Source: an uncultured Acidimicrobiales bacterium
GTDB taxonomy: Bacteria > Actinomycetota > Acidimicrobiia > Acidimicrobiales > SZUA-35
NCBI GenBank assembly: GCA_937997485.1
Contig: CALKTH010000009.1
Span: forward strand, 62,001 to 126,000
DNA: 64,000 nucleotides
Reading direction: 5' to 3'
The translations under genes and the position numbers were made by a program. Under the pieces are notes generated by a model. The model saw nothing but the letters and a program-made list of their open reading frames with translations, was not told the origin of the DNA and ran no database searches. This document shows positions 9,787-19,327 of this stretch, in pieces; within the stretch, counting starts at the first letter, position 1; each line of letters opens with the position of its first letter.

Positions 9787-10970
9787 TCAGCGGGTTCCTG
9801 CCCACGCCTTGCCCTGTGACAATGCCGCCGCCTGCTCGACCCACTGGTCACGACGAATGCGACCGGGGAATCCTTCGAGCCGATCGTTGAGCGCCTCGGC
9901 CCCTTCGGCATCAAGGGACGCAAGCTGGCGGAACGTGAACACGCCGTTGCTATGGAGAAGCGGAACAAGACGAGCGCCGATGCCCTTGATGCGAGTGAGG
10001 TCGTCGGTGAAGTCGTGACGCCAACCCCGGTTCGCCTCAGCGAGCTGGCGCTCGAACTCGTCGGCATAGACGGCAGGAACCGTGACTCGGTCGTGGATCG
10101 CCTCATCGTGGACTTGGAAGTGCAGATCAGCGGCCTGATGCAACCAGTTCTGATTGCGAATGCGTCCCGGAGCGATGTCGAGGCGATGCTCCAGCTCGTC
10201 GATGGCTGGCCGGTCCAACAACGCGAGCTGGAACGCCGTGACGATGCCATGTGCTTCCAGGCCAGCACTCATGCGCCGTCCGACGCCCTTGATCGGGCGG
10301 AGGTTGTCTGCCTCAACGACCGGCCGCTCCTCGTAGAGGGTGGCCAGCCTGCGGGCCAGTGCACCCCGTGGCGGTGCAGCAGCTGCTGTGACAAACAATT
10401 CGTGGCGTCGGATGTCATCGCCGTGGACGTCGGCATGGAGCTGCGCTGCTTGGTGAACCCAGCCATCACGGCGGACGCGTCCCGGGAAACAGTCGAGCCG
10501 CTGTTCCAAGTCATCGATTGCAGCATCGTTCAGCAGGGCCATCTGGGCGAAGCTGCGGATGCCGGACTCGTGGAGCGTCGTCTCAAGGAGAGGTCCGATG
10601 CCCTTGATGCGCTGGAGATCGTCGTCTCGTTGCTCGACGGCAACGTTGATCTCCGCTAGGCGTTGAGCACAGAAGTCGTCGAAGCCCTCCTCGGCGAGTG
10701 CGGCGCGTGCGACCGATGGTCTGACGGCAAGCGCCTCGCTCAGATCTTCGTCGTGTCGTGCACGGTGGAGGGCTGCAGCTTGAGGAATCCAATCGTCCCG
10801 TTCGATCCGGCCGGGCGTGGCATCGATCCGCTCCTCCAGGGCCTTGATGCCCTCGCTGTCGAGCATCGCCAGGTCGAAATAGCTCTGAAGACCGTGCTGG
10901 TTGAGCAAACGGCTCATTCGTCGGCCGATGCCCTTGACGGCCGTCAGGTCGTCACTCTCGCCTTCAATGT
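9787..10970 (-). repeat. four tandem ~70-aa IKGIG domains (protein-level repeat)
   Basis: TAVKGIGRRMSRLL, QRIKGIGPLLETTL, RPIKGVGRRMSAGL, TRIKGIGARLVPLL, each followed by xPGRI/PGRV and W..QAA.L. Confidence 0.85.
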
Positions 10971-13900
10971 TGCGGCTGCTTCGCAGTTGTTCCAGACGAG
11001 CGCTGAGGCCATCGGGCTCGGCCGGGGCCGAGAACTCGGCCAGTGCTTCGATCTCGAATGCCTCGAGGCCGTTGGCTGCTTCCGCTGCTCGCCCTTCTGC
11101 ATCGGCAACGGCTTCTTCGAGTAGGGAGATGCGGTCGACCTGAGTGGTGAGTTCGTTGATCGCTGCGTTCTGCTGATCGATCGTGGCCGCGAGCCCGGTA
11201 GCTCGAGCGTCGAGCTCAGCCATTGCTGCGTCGCGCTGTTCGAGCATGTTCCGAGCATCATCAAGAGTCGAGGAGAGCGCACTGATCTCGGCATTCGCCG
11301 AAGCGACCTGCTGATTCCGCTCTTCGATCTCAGCCGCCATGCGCTCGCGCTCGTCGTTACGAGTCTGCAGCTCTGCCCTGGTCTCACTCAGCTCTTGGCT
11401 CCGTGCATCGAGCTCGCCGCGGACACCCTGCAGGGACTCGTCCCGCTCTGCCAGTTCCGTCCGCAGACCCGACAATTCTCCATCCCGGGCATCCAGTTCC
11501 GCCCGAGTACCGGCCAACTCGCCACCCCGGGCATCCAGCTCCGCCTGGACACCAGCCAACTCCTCGCCGCGGGCGTCGAGCTCAGCCCGGACACCACTGA
11601 GCTCATCGCCGCGAGCCTCGAGTTGGGTTCGCACTCCGAGCAACGAGTCATCGCGTTCGGTCAGTTGTGATTGCAGCTGTGCTGCGGCCTCGGCCGAGGC
11701 CAAAAGCTCACCTTCAAGGAAGGTGACCCGCTCGGTGCGTTCCACCATCTGGACTTCCACCGATTCGAGTTCGGAGACCCGATTCTTGCTCTCGTAGATC
11801 ACACGCTCCAGCTCGGCGACCCGCTCTTCCCGTTCGGTGAGCCCTTCGGCCAGCGCCACGCGCTCGGCTTCCAATCCTCCCAGTTGCGCTTCGAGTTCAC
11901 CGATTGTGTTGGCCCGCTCGGAGAGCTCGGCCTGCAACGCACCCGCCTCATTCCCCCTGGTCGTCAGCTCCTCCTTCAAGGACTCGATACGACGGACGCG
12001 CTCGCCGAGAAGATCTTGAAGCTCTCCAATCACGGTTTCACGACCGGCCAATTCTTCGGCCACTTCGGCCCTGGCTTGCACAGAGGCCCCGAGATCGGCT
12101 TCCAGCGACCGGTACCGCTCTGCTTCGATGTCGAGCCGTTCGCTGAGCTGTGCAAGTTCGCCATCCCGCAACTCGACGAGCTGGTTGACGCTCCCCTGCT
12201 CTTCCTCCGCCTGGGCTAGATCGGCCTCCAGGCCCGCAATGCGGTTGGAGAGCAAACTCACCTCGTTCTGGAGGTGTTCGATTCCTTGATCTCGCACCGA
12301 GAGATCGCTCACCAACGCGGAGACACGCGTCTCGTGCGCTTCGGCTGCTGCGGTCTGAGCTGACTCCAGCTCAGCCAGTCGATGGTCTCGCTCGCGAACG
12401 GCTTCGGTGTGAGCAAGCTCGAGCTCCGCCAGGCGAGTGTCCCGCTCGTTGATGTCGTGGACTCTCGCTTCGAGCTCGGCGTCTCGCTCCTCCACTCGTC
12501 CAGAGAGCAGACTGAGCTCGCCACGGGCAGAGGACATCTGGCTCTCGCGTTCGAGTGCGTTGGCTCGCTCGGTGAGCAGGGCAGCGTCCAGCTCAGCCAC
12601 TCGGCTTTCGAGATCGGTGATCTCACTCCGCCTGGCCTCGACCTGCGAGACCAATTCATTGGCCTTCGCTTCGGCTTCGGCTGCAGCTCGGGCATGGGCG
12701 GCCTCCGAGTCGGCGGCAGCGGCCCGAGCCGCTCCCAGCTCCCCTTCGAGGCGAGCCAAGCTCTCGTCTCGTTCTGCGGTGATGGCGTGAACGTGTCCCT
12801 CCATCTCGGCAATCCGCCGGTCGGCCTCCTCCGACAGAGCATTGACCTGCGCGACACGCTCTTCCCTGCTCGCCGCGAGCTGTGCGTCGCGATCTTCGGC
12901 TAGCGCCGCGAGCTGCGCAACTCGCTCCTCACTGAGCGAGCTCAGTTGCGCGTGGTGCTCGTCGTTCAGCGCAGCGAGCCTGGCCTCGGTGTTGGCTTGG
13001 AAGTTCGCCATTGCCGTCTCGTGTTCTTCGATGGCCTCGGCGATCCGGGCCTCTGCCCTGGCCTGTACGTCGGCTGCTTCAGCAGCGTGAGCATCGGCCA
13101 GTTCCGCCATCTCATTCGAGTGCTGCTTGAGCAGCGCATCACGTTCGCTTCGGCGCTCGTTCTCGACGGCTGCGAGCTGCGCGTCGTGCTCGGCCTGAAC
13201 ATCGGCGAGCTGGGAGTCTCGTTCTGTGGCGAGCGCTTCGAGGTCTCGGTCGCGCCCTACAAGCGATTCCTGCAGCTCTTGGATCTGCTCGTCACGTTCT
13301 GACAACGTCTCTCCCAGCGACGACAGCGACCGTTCGAGGGCGTTGATGCTTTGTTCGCGGGCCTCTGTCTCGGTCCGAGTCGACCGGAGTTCCTCGGAGC
13401 GCTCATCCACCTCGCTGCGCAGGGCCGCGATCTCCTGTTCTGCGGACGCAGCTTCCGCTGTGAGCTCTTCAGCCCTGGCGAACGCGGCCGCTACGTCGCC
13501 CTCGAGCGACGCCGCACGATTGTCGGCCGCCGTGATCTGCTGAGCCAGGTCGATTGCTTGCGTTTCACCCGAAGCGATCTCGCTTCGGAGTCCCTCGATC
13601 ACTGACTCGCGTTCACTCATCTCCGCCTGCAGTTCGAGCAGCGCGGTTGTGGCTTCGTTGCGCTCTCGTTGAAGCTCAGCGATCTCCTCTTCGCGTCGCT
13701 CGACAACACCGACCAGCGGTTCGAGCCGAGCCAAGCGCGTGCCCTCGGCGTTTGCCCGTTCAGTCAGCTCGGCCAGCGAGGCCTCGTGAGCCTCCCGAAT
13801 GTCTTGCAGTTCACCGATGCGAGCATCACGCTCGTCAAGCACAAAGCGCAACGTGGCCAGGTCATCCTCGCGCTCGACCAGAAGTGCATTCTGTTCTGCA

Positions 13901-15096
13901 ATCTGCTGCCGCCCGGCATCGACTGCCTCGTCACGGCGATTGAGTTCTTGCTGCAGCGATGCTTCCGAGTTTCGGAACGACTCGATCGACGCTTCACGTT
14001 CCGCAATCGTCTGATCGAGATCTGCACCCGCAGAACGGGCGGCCTCGAGTTCGGCCTGCAGCAGTTCAATCTGCTCGCCCAACCCAGCCGCCTCGGCCGC
14101 GAGCGCGTCTCGGTCGCTCTCTCGAGCAGCGATCTCCTGCTCGAGACCAGGAACACGATCGGCGACCGGCCTCAGCTCGGCAATGGACTCGTGAGCCGAC
14201 TCGAGGTCTGCTTCAAGCACGGGCACTCGTTCGGCCACCGGCTCCAGGTCGGCGATGAGCCGACGAGCGGAGCGCACATCGGTTTCAAGGTCCGGAACTC
14301 GCTCGGCCAGCGGCGAGAGTGCCGCAATCTCTGCGGAGAGGCGTTCGACCTCTGCCGTGCCGCTGTTGCGTTGTTGCTCCAGGGCGTCGCGCTGCTGATC
14401 TGCTTCGGCAAGAGCTGACTCCAGCTCACTGATGCGTTGTTCAGCGCTCGCGATGACCTCGTCGCGCTCGCTGACCTTGACACCAAGGTCGTCAAGGTCC
14501 GTGCGCGCCGTATTCAGAGCGATCGTGAGGTCCTCCGCTTGCGCCTTGAAGGGACGCAAGGCTCCGATCTGGCGGTCTCGATCAGCGAGCGTCTGTTCCA
14601 TGGCTCCCAGGCGCTGACTTGCCGCGCCGAGTTCGGCGTCCGTCTGCGACAGACGCTCGATCTGCATGTTCGCTTCGGCCAGCCGGTCGTCAGTCTCTCG
14701 AAGTCGCTCGGCCATCGCATCGCGGTCGACGGTGAGCGCCATGAGCTCTCGCTCCACATCTTGTGCTGCGGCCGTTCGATGTTCGAGATCCGCCTTGAAG
14801 GACTGAATGCGATGGTCGCTGCTCTCTCGCAGTTGCTGGTTCTCGGCCACCAGTGCCTCCAACCGCTCGACTTCAGCCTCCGCTGTGCGAACGTTGGTCG
14901 AAAGCGCTGCTTCGCGGCGCCCGAGTTCCTGTTTCTCTCTGCGGGCGGCGTCTCGCTCGCCCTCCAGGCGACCGATTCGTTGTTCGAACGGGGCCGCGGC
15001 GACCTTCGAACCCATTCGTCGCCCGTACCACCACCCCAGGAGCAGGGCGCAGAGCGCAGCAGCGATGACCACGACGAGGTCGGGGTAAACAGACAT
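9787..15096 (-). CDS. very large membrane-anchored coiled-coil protein with four C-terminal tandem helix-hairpin-helix (H3TH-like) domains
   Basis: N-terminal TM: MSVYPDLVVVIAAALCALLLGWWYG; ~1350 aa Glu/Ala/Arg-rich heptads; four copies of DDL-x2-(I/V)KG(I/V)G...(I/T)PGRI-x-RDxWxxQAAxLH. Start at MSVYPD preferred over ORF-track 15186. Confidence 0.9.
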   Translation of the reverse strand: MSVYPDLVVVIAAALCALLLGWWYGRRMGSKVAAAPFEQRIGRLEGERDAARREKQELGRREAALSTNVRTAEAEVERLEALVAENQQLRESSDHRIQSFKADLEHRTAAAQDVERELMALTVDRDAMAERLRETDDRLAEANMQIERLSQTDAELGAASQRLGAMEQTLADRDRQIGALRPFKAQAEDLTIALNTARTDLDDLGVKVSERDEVIASAEQRISELESALAEADQQRDALEQQRNSGTAEVERLSAEIAALSPLAERVPDLETDVRSARRLIADLEPVAERVPVLEADLESAHESIAELRPVADRVPGLEQEIAARESDRDALAAEAAGLGEQIELLQAELEAARSAGADLDQTIAEREASIESFRNSEASLQQELNRRDEAVDAGRQQIAEQNALLVEREDDLATLRFVLDERDARIGELQDIREAHEASLAELTERANAEGTRLARLEPLVGVVERREEEIAELQRERNEATTALLELQAEMSERESVIEGLRSEIASGETQAIDLAQQITAADNRAASLEGDVAAAFARAEELTAEAASAEQEIAALRSEVDERSEELRSTRTETEAREQSINALERSLSSLGETLSERDEQIQELQESLVGRDRDLEALATERDSQLADVQAEHDAQLAAVENERRSERDALLKQHSNEMAELADAHAAEAADVQARAEARIAEAIEEHETAMANFQANTEARLAALNDEHHAQLSSLSEERVAQLAALAEDRDAQLAASREERVAQVNALSEEADRRIAEMEGHVHAITAERDESLARLEGELGAARAAAADSEAAHARAAAEAEAKANELVSQVEARRSEITDLESRVAELDAALLTERANALERESQMSSARGELSLLSGRVEERDAELEARVHDINERDTRLAELELAHTEAVRERDHRLAELESAQTAAAEAHETRVSALVSDLSVRDQGIEHLQNEVSLLSNRIAGLEADLAQAEEEQGSVNQLVELRDGELAQLSERLDIEAERYRSLEADLGASVQARAEVAEELAGRETVIGELQDLLGERVRRIESLKEELTTRGNEAGALQAELSERANTIGELEAQLGGLEAERVALAEGLTEREERVAELERVIYESKNRVSELESVEVQMVERTERVTFLEGELLASAEAAAQLQSQLTERDDSLLGVRTQLEARGDELSGVRAELDARGEELAGVQAELDARGGELAGTRAELDARDGELSGLRTELAERDESLQGVRGELDARSQELSETRAELQTRNDERERMAAEIEERNQQVASANAEISALSSTLDDARNMLEQRDAAMAELDARATGLAATIDQQNAAINELTTQVDRISLLEEAVADAEGRAAEAANGLEAFEIEALAEFSAPAEPDGLSARLEQLRSSRNIEGESDDLTAVKGIGRRMSRLLNQHGLQSYFDLAMLDSEGIKALEERIDATPGRIERDDWIPQAAALHRARHDEDLSEALAVRPSVARAALAEEGFDDFCAQRLAEINVAVEQRDDDLQRIKGIGPLLETTLHESGIRSFAQMALLNDAAIDDLEQRLDCFPGRVRRDGWVHQAAQLHADVHGDDIRRHELFVTAAAAPPRGALARRLATLYEERPVVEADNLRPIKGVGRRMSAGLEAHGIVTAFQLALLDRPAIDELEHRLDIAPGRIRNQNWLHQAADLHFQVHDEAIHDRVTVPAVYADEFERQLAEANRGWRHDFTDDLTRIKGIGARLVPLLHSNGVFTFRQLASLDAEGAEALNDRLEGFPGRIRRDQWVEQAAALSQGKAWAGTR

Positions 15097-15351
15097 CAGC
15101 AAGCTTCCTTGGATCGGATATCGCCGGTACCTCGAGCGACAGACTGACCATGTGATAGCGGATCGCCTCCGCGGATGCTCAAACAACCCCGAGGATCTGC
15201 ATCCATTGGCGACCGTTTCGCTCCAACTCCTCTCCGGCCAGCGCGCCAGGAAATTCTTCGCGACCCAGACCGTCTCTCAGCCGTCAGAACTGACAGCATG
15301 GGAATCGTGCCAACCGGCACGCTCCCCCGACAGCGAAAGCAGAGACCAACC

Positions 15352-15525
15352 ATGGGCATCTTCGACAAAGCCAAGGACATGGCCGGCAACGCCGACGAAC
15401 TGATCGATACGGCCAAGGACGCCGTTGCAGAGCACGGCGACAAGCTCCCCGGCGGCGTCGGCGACAAGGCCGCCGAAGCCCTCGACAAGGCCGACGAGCT
15501 CAAAGACAAGCTCCCCGGCAACTGA
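15352..15525 (+). CDS. small MT0933-like antitoxin-family protein (57 aa)
   Basis: MGIFDKAKDMAGNADELIDTAKDAVAEHGDKLPGGVGDKAAEALDKADELKDKLPGN; followed by a strong terminator. Confidence 0.75.
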   Translation: MGIFDKAKDMAGNADELIDTAKDAVAEHGDKLPGGVGDKAAEALDKADELKDKLPGN

Positions 15526-15536
15526 TCCAAACGGAA

Positions 15537-15566
15537 AGAACCCCCGGCCCAAGCCGGGGGTTCTTT
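15537..15566 (+). terminator. Rho-independent terminator
   Basis: agaacccccggc-ccaa-gccgggggttct-tt: perfect 12-bp stem, 4-nt loop, T-rich tail, just after the 15525 stop. Confidence 0.9.
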
Positions 15567-15572
15567 CGGTTT

Positions 15573-15604
15573 TCAGACCACTACAGCGTCAGACCACTAC
15601 AGCG
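15573..15604. repeat. perfect 2 x 16-bp tandem direct repeat
   Basis: tcagaccactacagcg | tcagaccactacagcg. Confidence 0.9.
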
Positions 15605-15613
15605 ACGGATCGG

Positions 15614-17026
15614 TCAGCCGACCGAGCCCTCCATTTGAAGCTCAATCAACCGGCTCCACTCCACGGCGTACTCCATGGGGAGGGTGCGTGTCACGGGCTC
15701 AATGAATCCGTTGACCACCATGCCGATGGCTTGTTCTTCGGAGAGACCTCGGCTCATGAGATAGAAGAGTTGCTCGTCAGCGACCTTGGACACGGTGGCT
15801 TCGTGGCCGATCTGTGCGTCTTGCGAACCAATCTCCATGTAGGGGTAGGTGTCGCTGACGCTCTCGTCGTCGAGGATGAGGGCGTCGCACTGCACATGGC
15901 TCTTGCAGCCGTAGGCACCGTCTTCGACTCGAACGAGTCCTCGATAGCTGGAGCGCCCGCCGTCCTTGGAAATGGACTTGGAGACGATCTTCGACGTGGT
16001 CTCGGGAGCGGCGTGCACCATCTTGGCGCCAGTGTCTTGGTGCTGACCGCGGCCTGCGTAGGCAACAGAGAGCACTTCGCCCGTGGCCTTGGGGCCAGCG
16101 AGCCAGATGGCCGGGTACTTCATGGTGAGGCGGCTACCGATGTTGCCGTCGATCCACTCCATATGGCCTTCTGCTTCGACCCAGGCCCGCTTGGTGACGA
16201 GGTTGAACACGTTGGATGACCAGTTTTGGATGGTCGTGTAGGTCACGTGGGCGTTCGGCTTGACGACGATTTCCACAACAGCCGAGTGCAGGGAGTCTGA
16301 GGTGTAGACCGGGGCGGAGCAGCCTTCGATGTAGTGCACCTTCGAGCCCTCGTCGGCGATGATGAGCGTCCGCTCGAACTGGCCCATGTTCTCTGCGTTG
16401 ATGCGGAAGTAGGCCTGAAGCGGCATCTCGACCTCGACGCCGGGCGGCACGTAGATGAACGAGCCACCGGACCAGACCGAGGAGTTGAGGGAGGAGAACT
16501 TGTTGTCATTCGGCGGAATGATCTTGCCGAAGTATGGCTTGACGAGCTCGGGATACTCCCGCAGCGCGGTGTCCATGTCGGTGAAGAGGACGCCCTGCTT
16601 CTCGAGGTCTTCGCGGTTGCGGTGGAAGACGACCTCAGATTCGTACTGAGCGGTGACGCCCGCGAGGTACTTGCGTTCTGCCTCGGGGATCCCCAGCTTC
16701 TCGTAGGTGTCCTTGATGGCGTCGGGGAGGTCGTCCCAGCTATCGACCTGGCCGTCGGTCGGCTTGATGTAATAGAAGATGTCGTCGAAGTAGATCTCCG
16801 ACATGTCGCCACCCCAGTTGGGCATGGGCCGCTTCTGGAACTGGCGGTAGGACTTGAGGCGGAAGTTGAGCATCCAGTCGGGCTCACCCTTCATCCACGA
16901 CATCTCGCGCAGAATGTCTTCGTTCAGCCCCTTCTTGGGCTTGAAGACGTAGTCCTCTTCATCGCTCCAGCCGAGCTTGTAACGATCGAGATCGAGAGCA
17001 TCAGGTGTGACAGTCATCAGAACCAT
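15614..17026 (-). CDS. sufB: Fe-S cluster assembly protein SufB
   Basis: [74 protein letters not shown]; SufB hallmark C-terminus. Start could be ATG 17017. Confidence 0.96.
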   Translation of the reverse strand: MVLMTVTPDALDLDRYKLGWSDEEDYVFKPKKGLNEDILREMSWMKGEPDWMLNFRLKSYRQFQKRPMPNWGGDMSEIYFDDIFYYIKPTDGQVDSWDDLPDAIKDTYEKLGIPEAERKYLAGVTAQYESEVVFHRNREDLEKQGVLFTDMDTALREYPELVKPYFGKIIPPNDNKFSSLNSSVWSGGSFIYVPPGVEVEMPLQAYFRINAENMGQFERTLIIADEGSKVHYIEGCSAPVYTSDSLHSAVVEIVVKPNAHVTYTTIQNWSSNVFNLVTKRAWVEAEGHMEWIDGNIGSRLTMKYPAIWLAGPKATGEVLSVAYAGRGQHQDTGAKMVHAAPETTSKIVSKSISKDGGRSSYRGLVRVEDGAYGCKSHVQCDALILDDESVSDTYPYMEIGSQDAQIGHEATVSKVADEQLFYLMSRGLSEEQAIGMVVNGFIEPVTRTLPMEYAVEWSRLIELQMEGSVG

Positions 17027-17043
17027 CGCCTTTCAGAACGCGA

Positions 17044-17074
17044 GAATTTCTCCTACGGAGATAGTAACAACCCC
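17044..17074. promoter_or_regulatory. candidate suf regulatory element, site 3 (upstream of sufB)
   Basis: GAATTTcTCCTACGGaGATAGTaaCAAcCCC; contains palindrome TCTCC-GTA-GGAGA on the minus strand. Confidence 0.5.
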
Positions 17075-17137
17075 GGAGAGTCCCGCCTTCATCCAGCAGC
17101 GGGTACTTTTCGGCGCTGCGGTGTCCGATCGTGGACC

Positions 17138-17656
17138 TCAATCGAGACGGCGGAGATTCTGACGGAAGAATTGGGCCCGCTCGATGTAGGCCGCCACGCC
17201 GAGCTCGATCATGCCGTCGGGAACCGAGTCGGGCCGGATCTTTGCCGGGATCCCGAGCGCCATGGCCCCAGACGGCACTTCGACGTCGTTGTTGACCACG
17301 GCATTCGCTCCAACGAGAGCGCCGGAGCGCACGATCACTCGATGCAGGACGATGGCGCCGTTCCCGACGAACGAACCGTCTTCGAGCGTGCAACCTTCGA
17401 GATGGACGATGTGCCCGACGAGACAGTTGCTACCAACCGTCGTGGGGTCTTCCGGAGTGGTGTGGAGCACCGAACCATCCTGGATGGACGTGTTCTCCCC
17501 GATGCTGATGTAGCCACCGTCGCCCCGTAGCACCGCACACGGCCAGATCGAAGAGCCGGCACCAATGCGAACATCGCCGATCACCACGGCATCAGGATGC
17601 ACGAAGGCCGTCTCGTGAATCTGGGGTTCGAGTTCGCCGAGTGCGTAGATGGGCAT
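17138..17656 (-). CDS. gamma-carbonic anhydrase family protein (left-handed beta-helix)
   Basis: Hexapeptide repeats; HPDAVVIGDVRIGAGSSIWPCAVLRGDGGYISIGENTSIQDGSVLHTT; LVGHIVHLEGC. Confidence 0.88.
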   Translation of the reverse strand: MPIYALGELEPQIHETAFVHPDAVVIGDVRIGAGSSIWPCAVLRGDGGYISIGENTSIQDGSVLHTTPEDPTTVGSNCLVGHIVHLEGCTLEDGSFVGNGAIVLHRVIVRSGALVGANAVVNNDVEVPSGAMALGIPAKIRPDSVPDGMIELGVAAYIERAQFFRQNLRRLD

Positions 17657-17676
17657 GCGGGAACGCTACGCGAACC

Positions 17677-18675
17677 TCAGCCGAGGCCCAATTCTCGGAG
17701 GTCGATCACCAGAGCCGAGACGGAGAGCGCAACAAGCACGAACACCGTGACGTAGGCCAGCGGCTCGAGGCGAGCCACATTGAAGCGGATGGATCGATCG
17801 CGCTTGATGCCCTGAGCCACCCGCTCTGATGCAGCCATGAGGGCATGTGAGCCATCGAGCGGCGGAAGTGGCACGAGGTTCACGGCGCCGATGGCAGCAG
17901 AGAGGATGGCGAACCAACGGAGTGACTGCGCAGCGCCGAGCGCAACGGCGTCGCCGGTGACGCTGGCTTGCGACACCGGAGAGAGGAAGCGGACGGGCGC
18001 TTCGGGGGCCGAGCTGTCAAAGACGAAGCCTGCGTAGGTGCCGAGGTTCGAGGCCCAAAGCCATAATGCTTCGATCGTGCCGGTGATGACGAACCACAGT
18101 TGGTCAACACCGATACTGAGGGACTGGATCATGGAGGCGCCATCGATCCACGCGGCGAGGGCGAAGGCCAGCACCGCCATGACGATGTTGACCATGGGTC
18201 CGGCCAAGATGGTGGCCAAACGACCCCGGTGCGACGCCGCCCGGTAGGTACCCATCTCGGACACTCCTTCGGGGAGGACCGACGTCGGGGTCATGCCCCA
18301 CAGCTTTACGTAGCCACCGAGGAAGAGCGCCTTCACGCCGTATCGGCAGCCGTTGTGATCAAAGCCGAACACTTCCGGCCCAAAGCCCCAGTAGAACTCG
18401 GTCGGCTTCATGCCGCTCAGGCGCGCCGCCACGAGGTGTCCGGCTTCGTGGGTGAGCACGATGATGCCGATGAAGGCCATCAGCCACAGCCCGCTCGGGG
18501 CCAGGAACCACAGGGCGAGAATCGACAGCACAGTGACCGTCCCCCACAGGGGCGAGACATTCCAACCCCGGGTGGATGTCGCCGCGGGCCGAATGGCCTC
18601 GATTGCTGCGTCGACCTCGAGCTGATGGAGATCCTGGGGTTCCTGCGAAAGAGTGCTTCGTGCTACCAGCGCCAC
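17677..18675 (-). CDS. M50 family (site-2 protease-like) membrane metalloprotease
   Basis: LTHEAGHLVAARLSG (HExxH), YWGFGPEVFGF, PLPPLDGSHAL. Confidence 0.9.
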   Translation of the reverse strand: MALVARSTLSQEPQDLHQLEVDAAIEAIRPAATSTRGWNVSPLWGTVTVLSILALWFLAPSGLWLMAFIGIIVLTHEAGHLVAARLSGMKPTEFYWGFGPEVFGFDHNGCRYGVKALFLGGYVKLWGMTPTSVLPEGVSEMGTYRAASHRGRLATILAGPMVNIVMAVLAFALAAWIDGASMIQSLSIGVDQLWFVITGTIEALWLWASNLGTYAGFVFDSSAPEAPVRFLSPVSQASVTGDAVALGAAQSLRWFAILSAAIGAVNLVPLPPLDGSHALMAASERVAQGIKRDRSIRFNVARLEPLAYVTVFVLVALSVSALVIDLRELGLG

Positions 18676-18818
18676 GTTGGTGTCTTTTCTTGACGATTCC
18701 CGAGTCGGTTTGCCGTGCTCGTTTCGCCGCCGTGGCTATCTCACCACAACCGCGTCACGCGCCCACCTCCCGAGGCGGCAATCGGGAGCGTTTGCCCATC
18801 TCGGGCAAGAGTTCGCGA

Positions 18819-19316
18819 CTAGGCGAACGTTCCGTACTGCCCCTTGAAGAAGACCATGGGCGCGGCGTCTCGCTTGGCTTCGAGGGACTGCACTCGGCCG
18901 ACGATGAGGTTGTGGTCACCCGCCGGGTGCACGCCCTCAAGCTGACAGTCGATCATGGCGATCACGTCCGGGAGAATCGGAGCGCCCGAAGACGGAGCGG
19001 TTTCGGTCTCGACGCCCGCGAACTTGTCATCGGAGCGAGAGGCCATGACGCCGCACAGTTCCATCTGATCGGCACCCAAAACATTCACGCAGAAGCTGCC
19101 AGCCGCTTCGATGGCAGCGCCGCTCCCCGACTGCGTGCCGAGGAAGAAACCGACGAGCGGGGGGTCGAGCGAGATCGAGACAAAGGAACCGATGGCGACG
19201 CCGACCGGGCCGGTTTCGCCGTGGGCGGTCACCACAGTCACGCCGGTGGGAAAATGTCCAAGAACCCGGCGGAAGTCGCCGGAGTCGATCGCAGGGGTGT
19301 CACTCTCGTCAGTCAT
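18819..19316 (-). CDS. flavin reductase family protein
   Basis: FRRVLGHFPTGVTVVTA...AIGSFVSISLDPPLVGFFLG...GSFCVNVLGADQ. Confidence 0.88.
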   Translation of the reverse strand: MTDESDTPAIDSGDFRRVLGHFPTGVTVVTAHGETGPVGVAIGSFVSISLDPPLVGFFLGTQSGSGAAIEAAGSFCVNVLGADQMELCGVMASRSDDKFAGVETETAPSSGAPILPDVIAMIDCQLEGVHPAGDHNLIVGRVQSLEAKRDAAPMVFFKGQYGTFA

Positions 19317-19327
19317 GCCGCCGGACC

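Noticed and set aside
10900-13300. Repetitive pattern suggesting CRISPR or minisatellite
   Set aside because: Repeats are in frame and encode coiled-coil heptads; no constant repeat with unique spacers.
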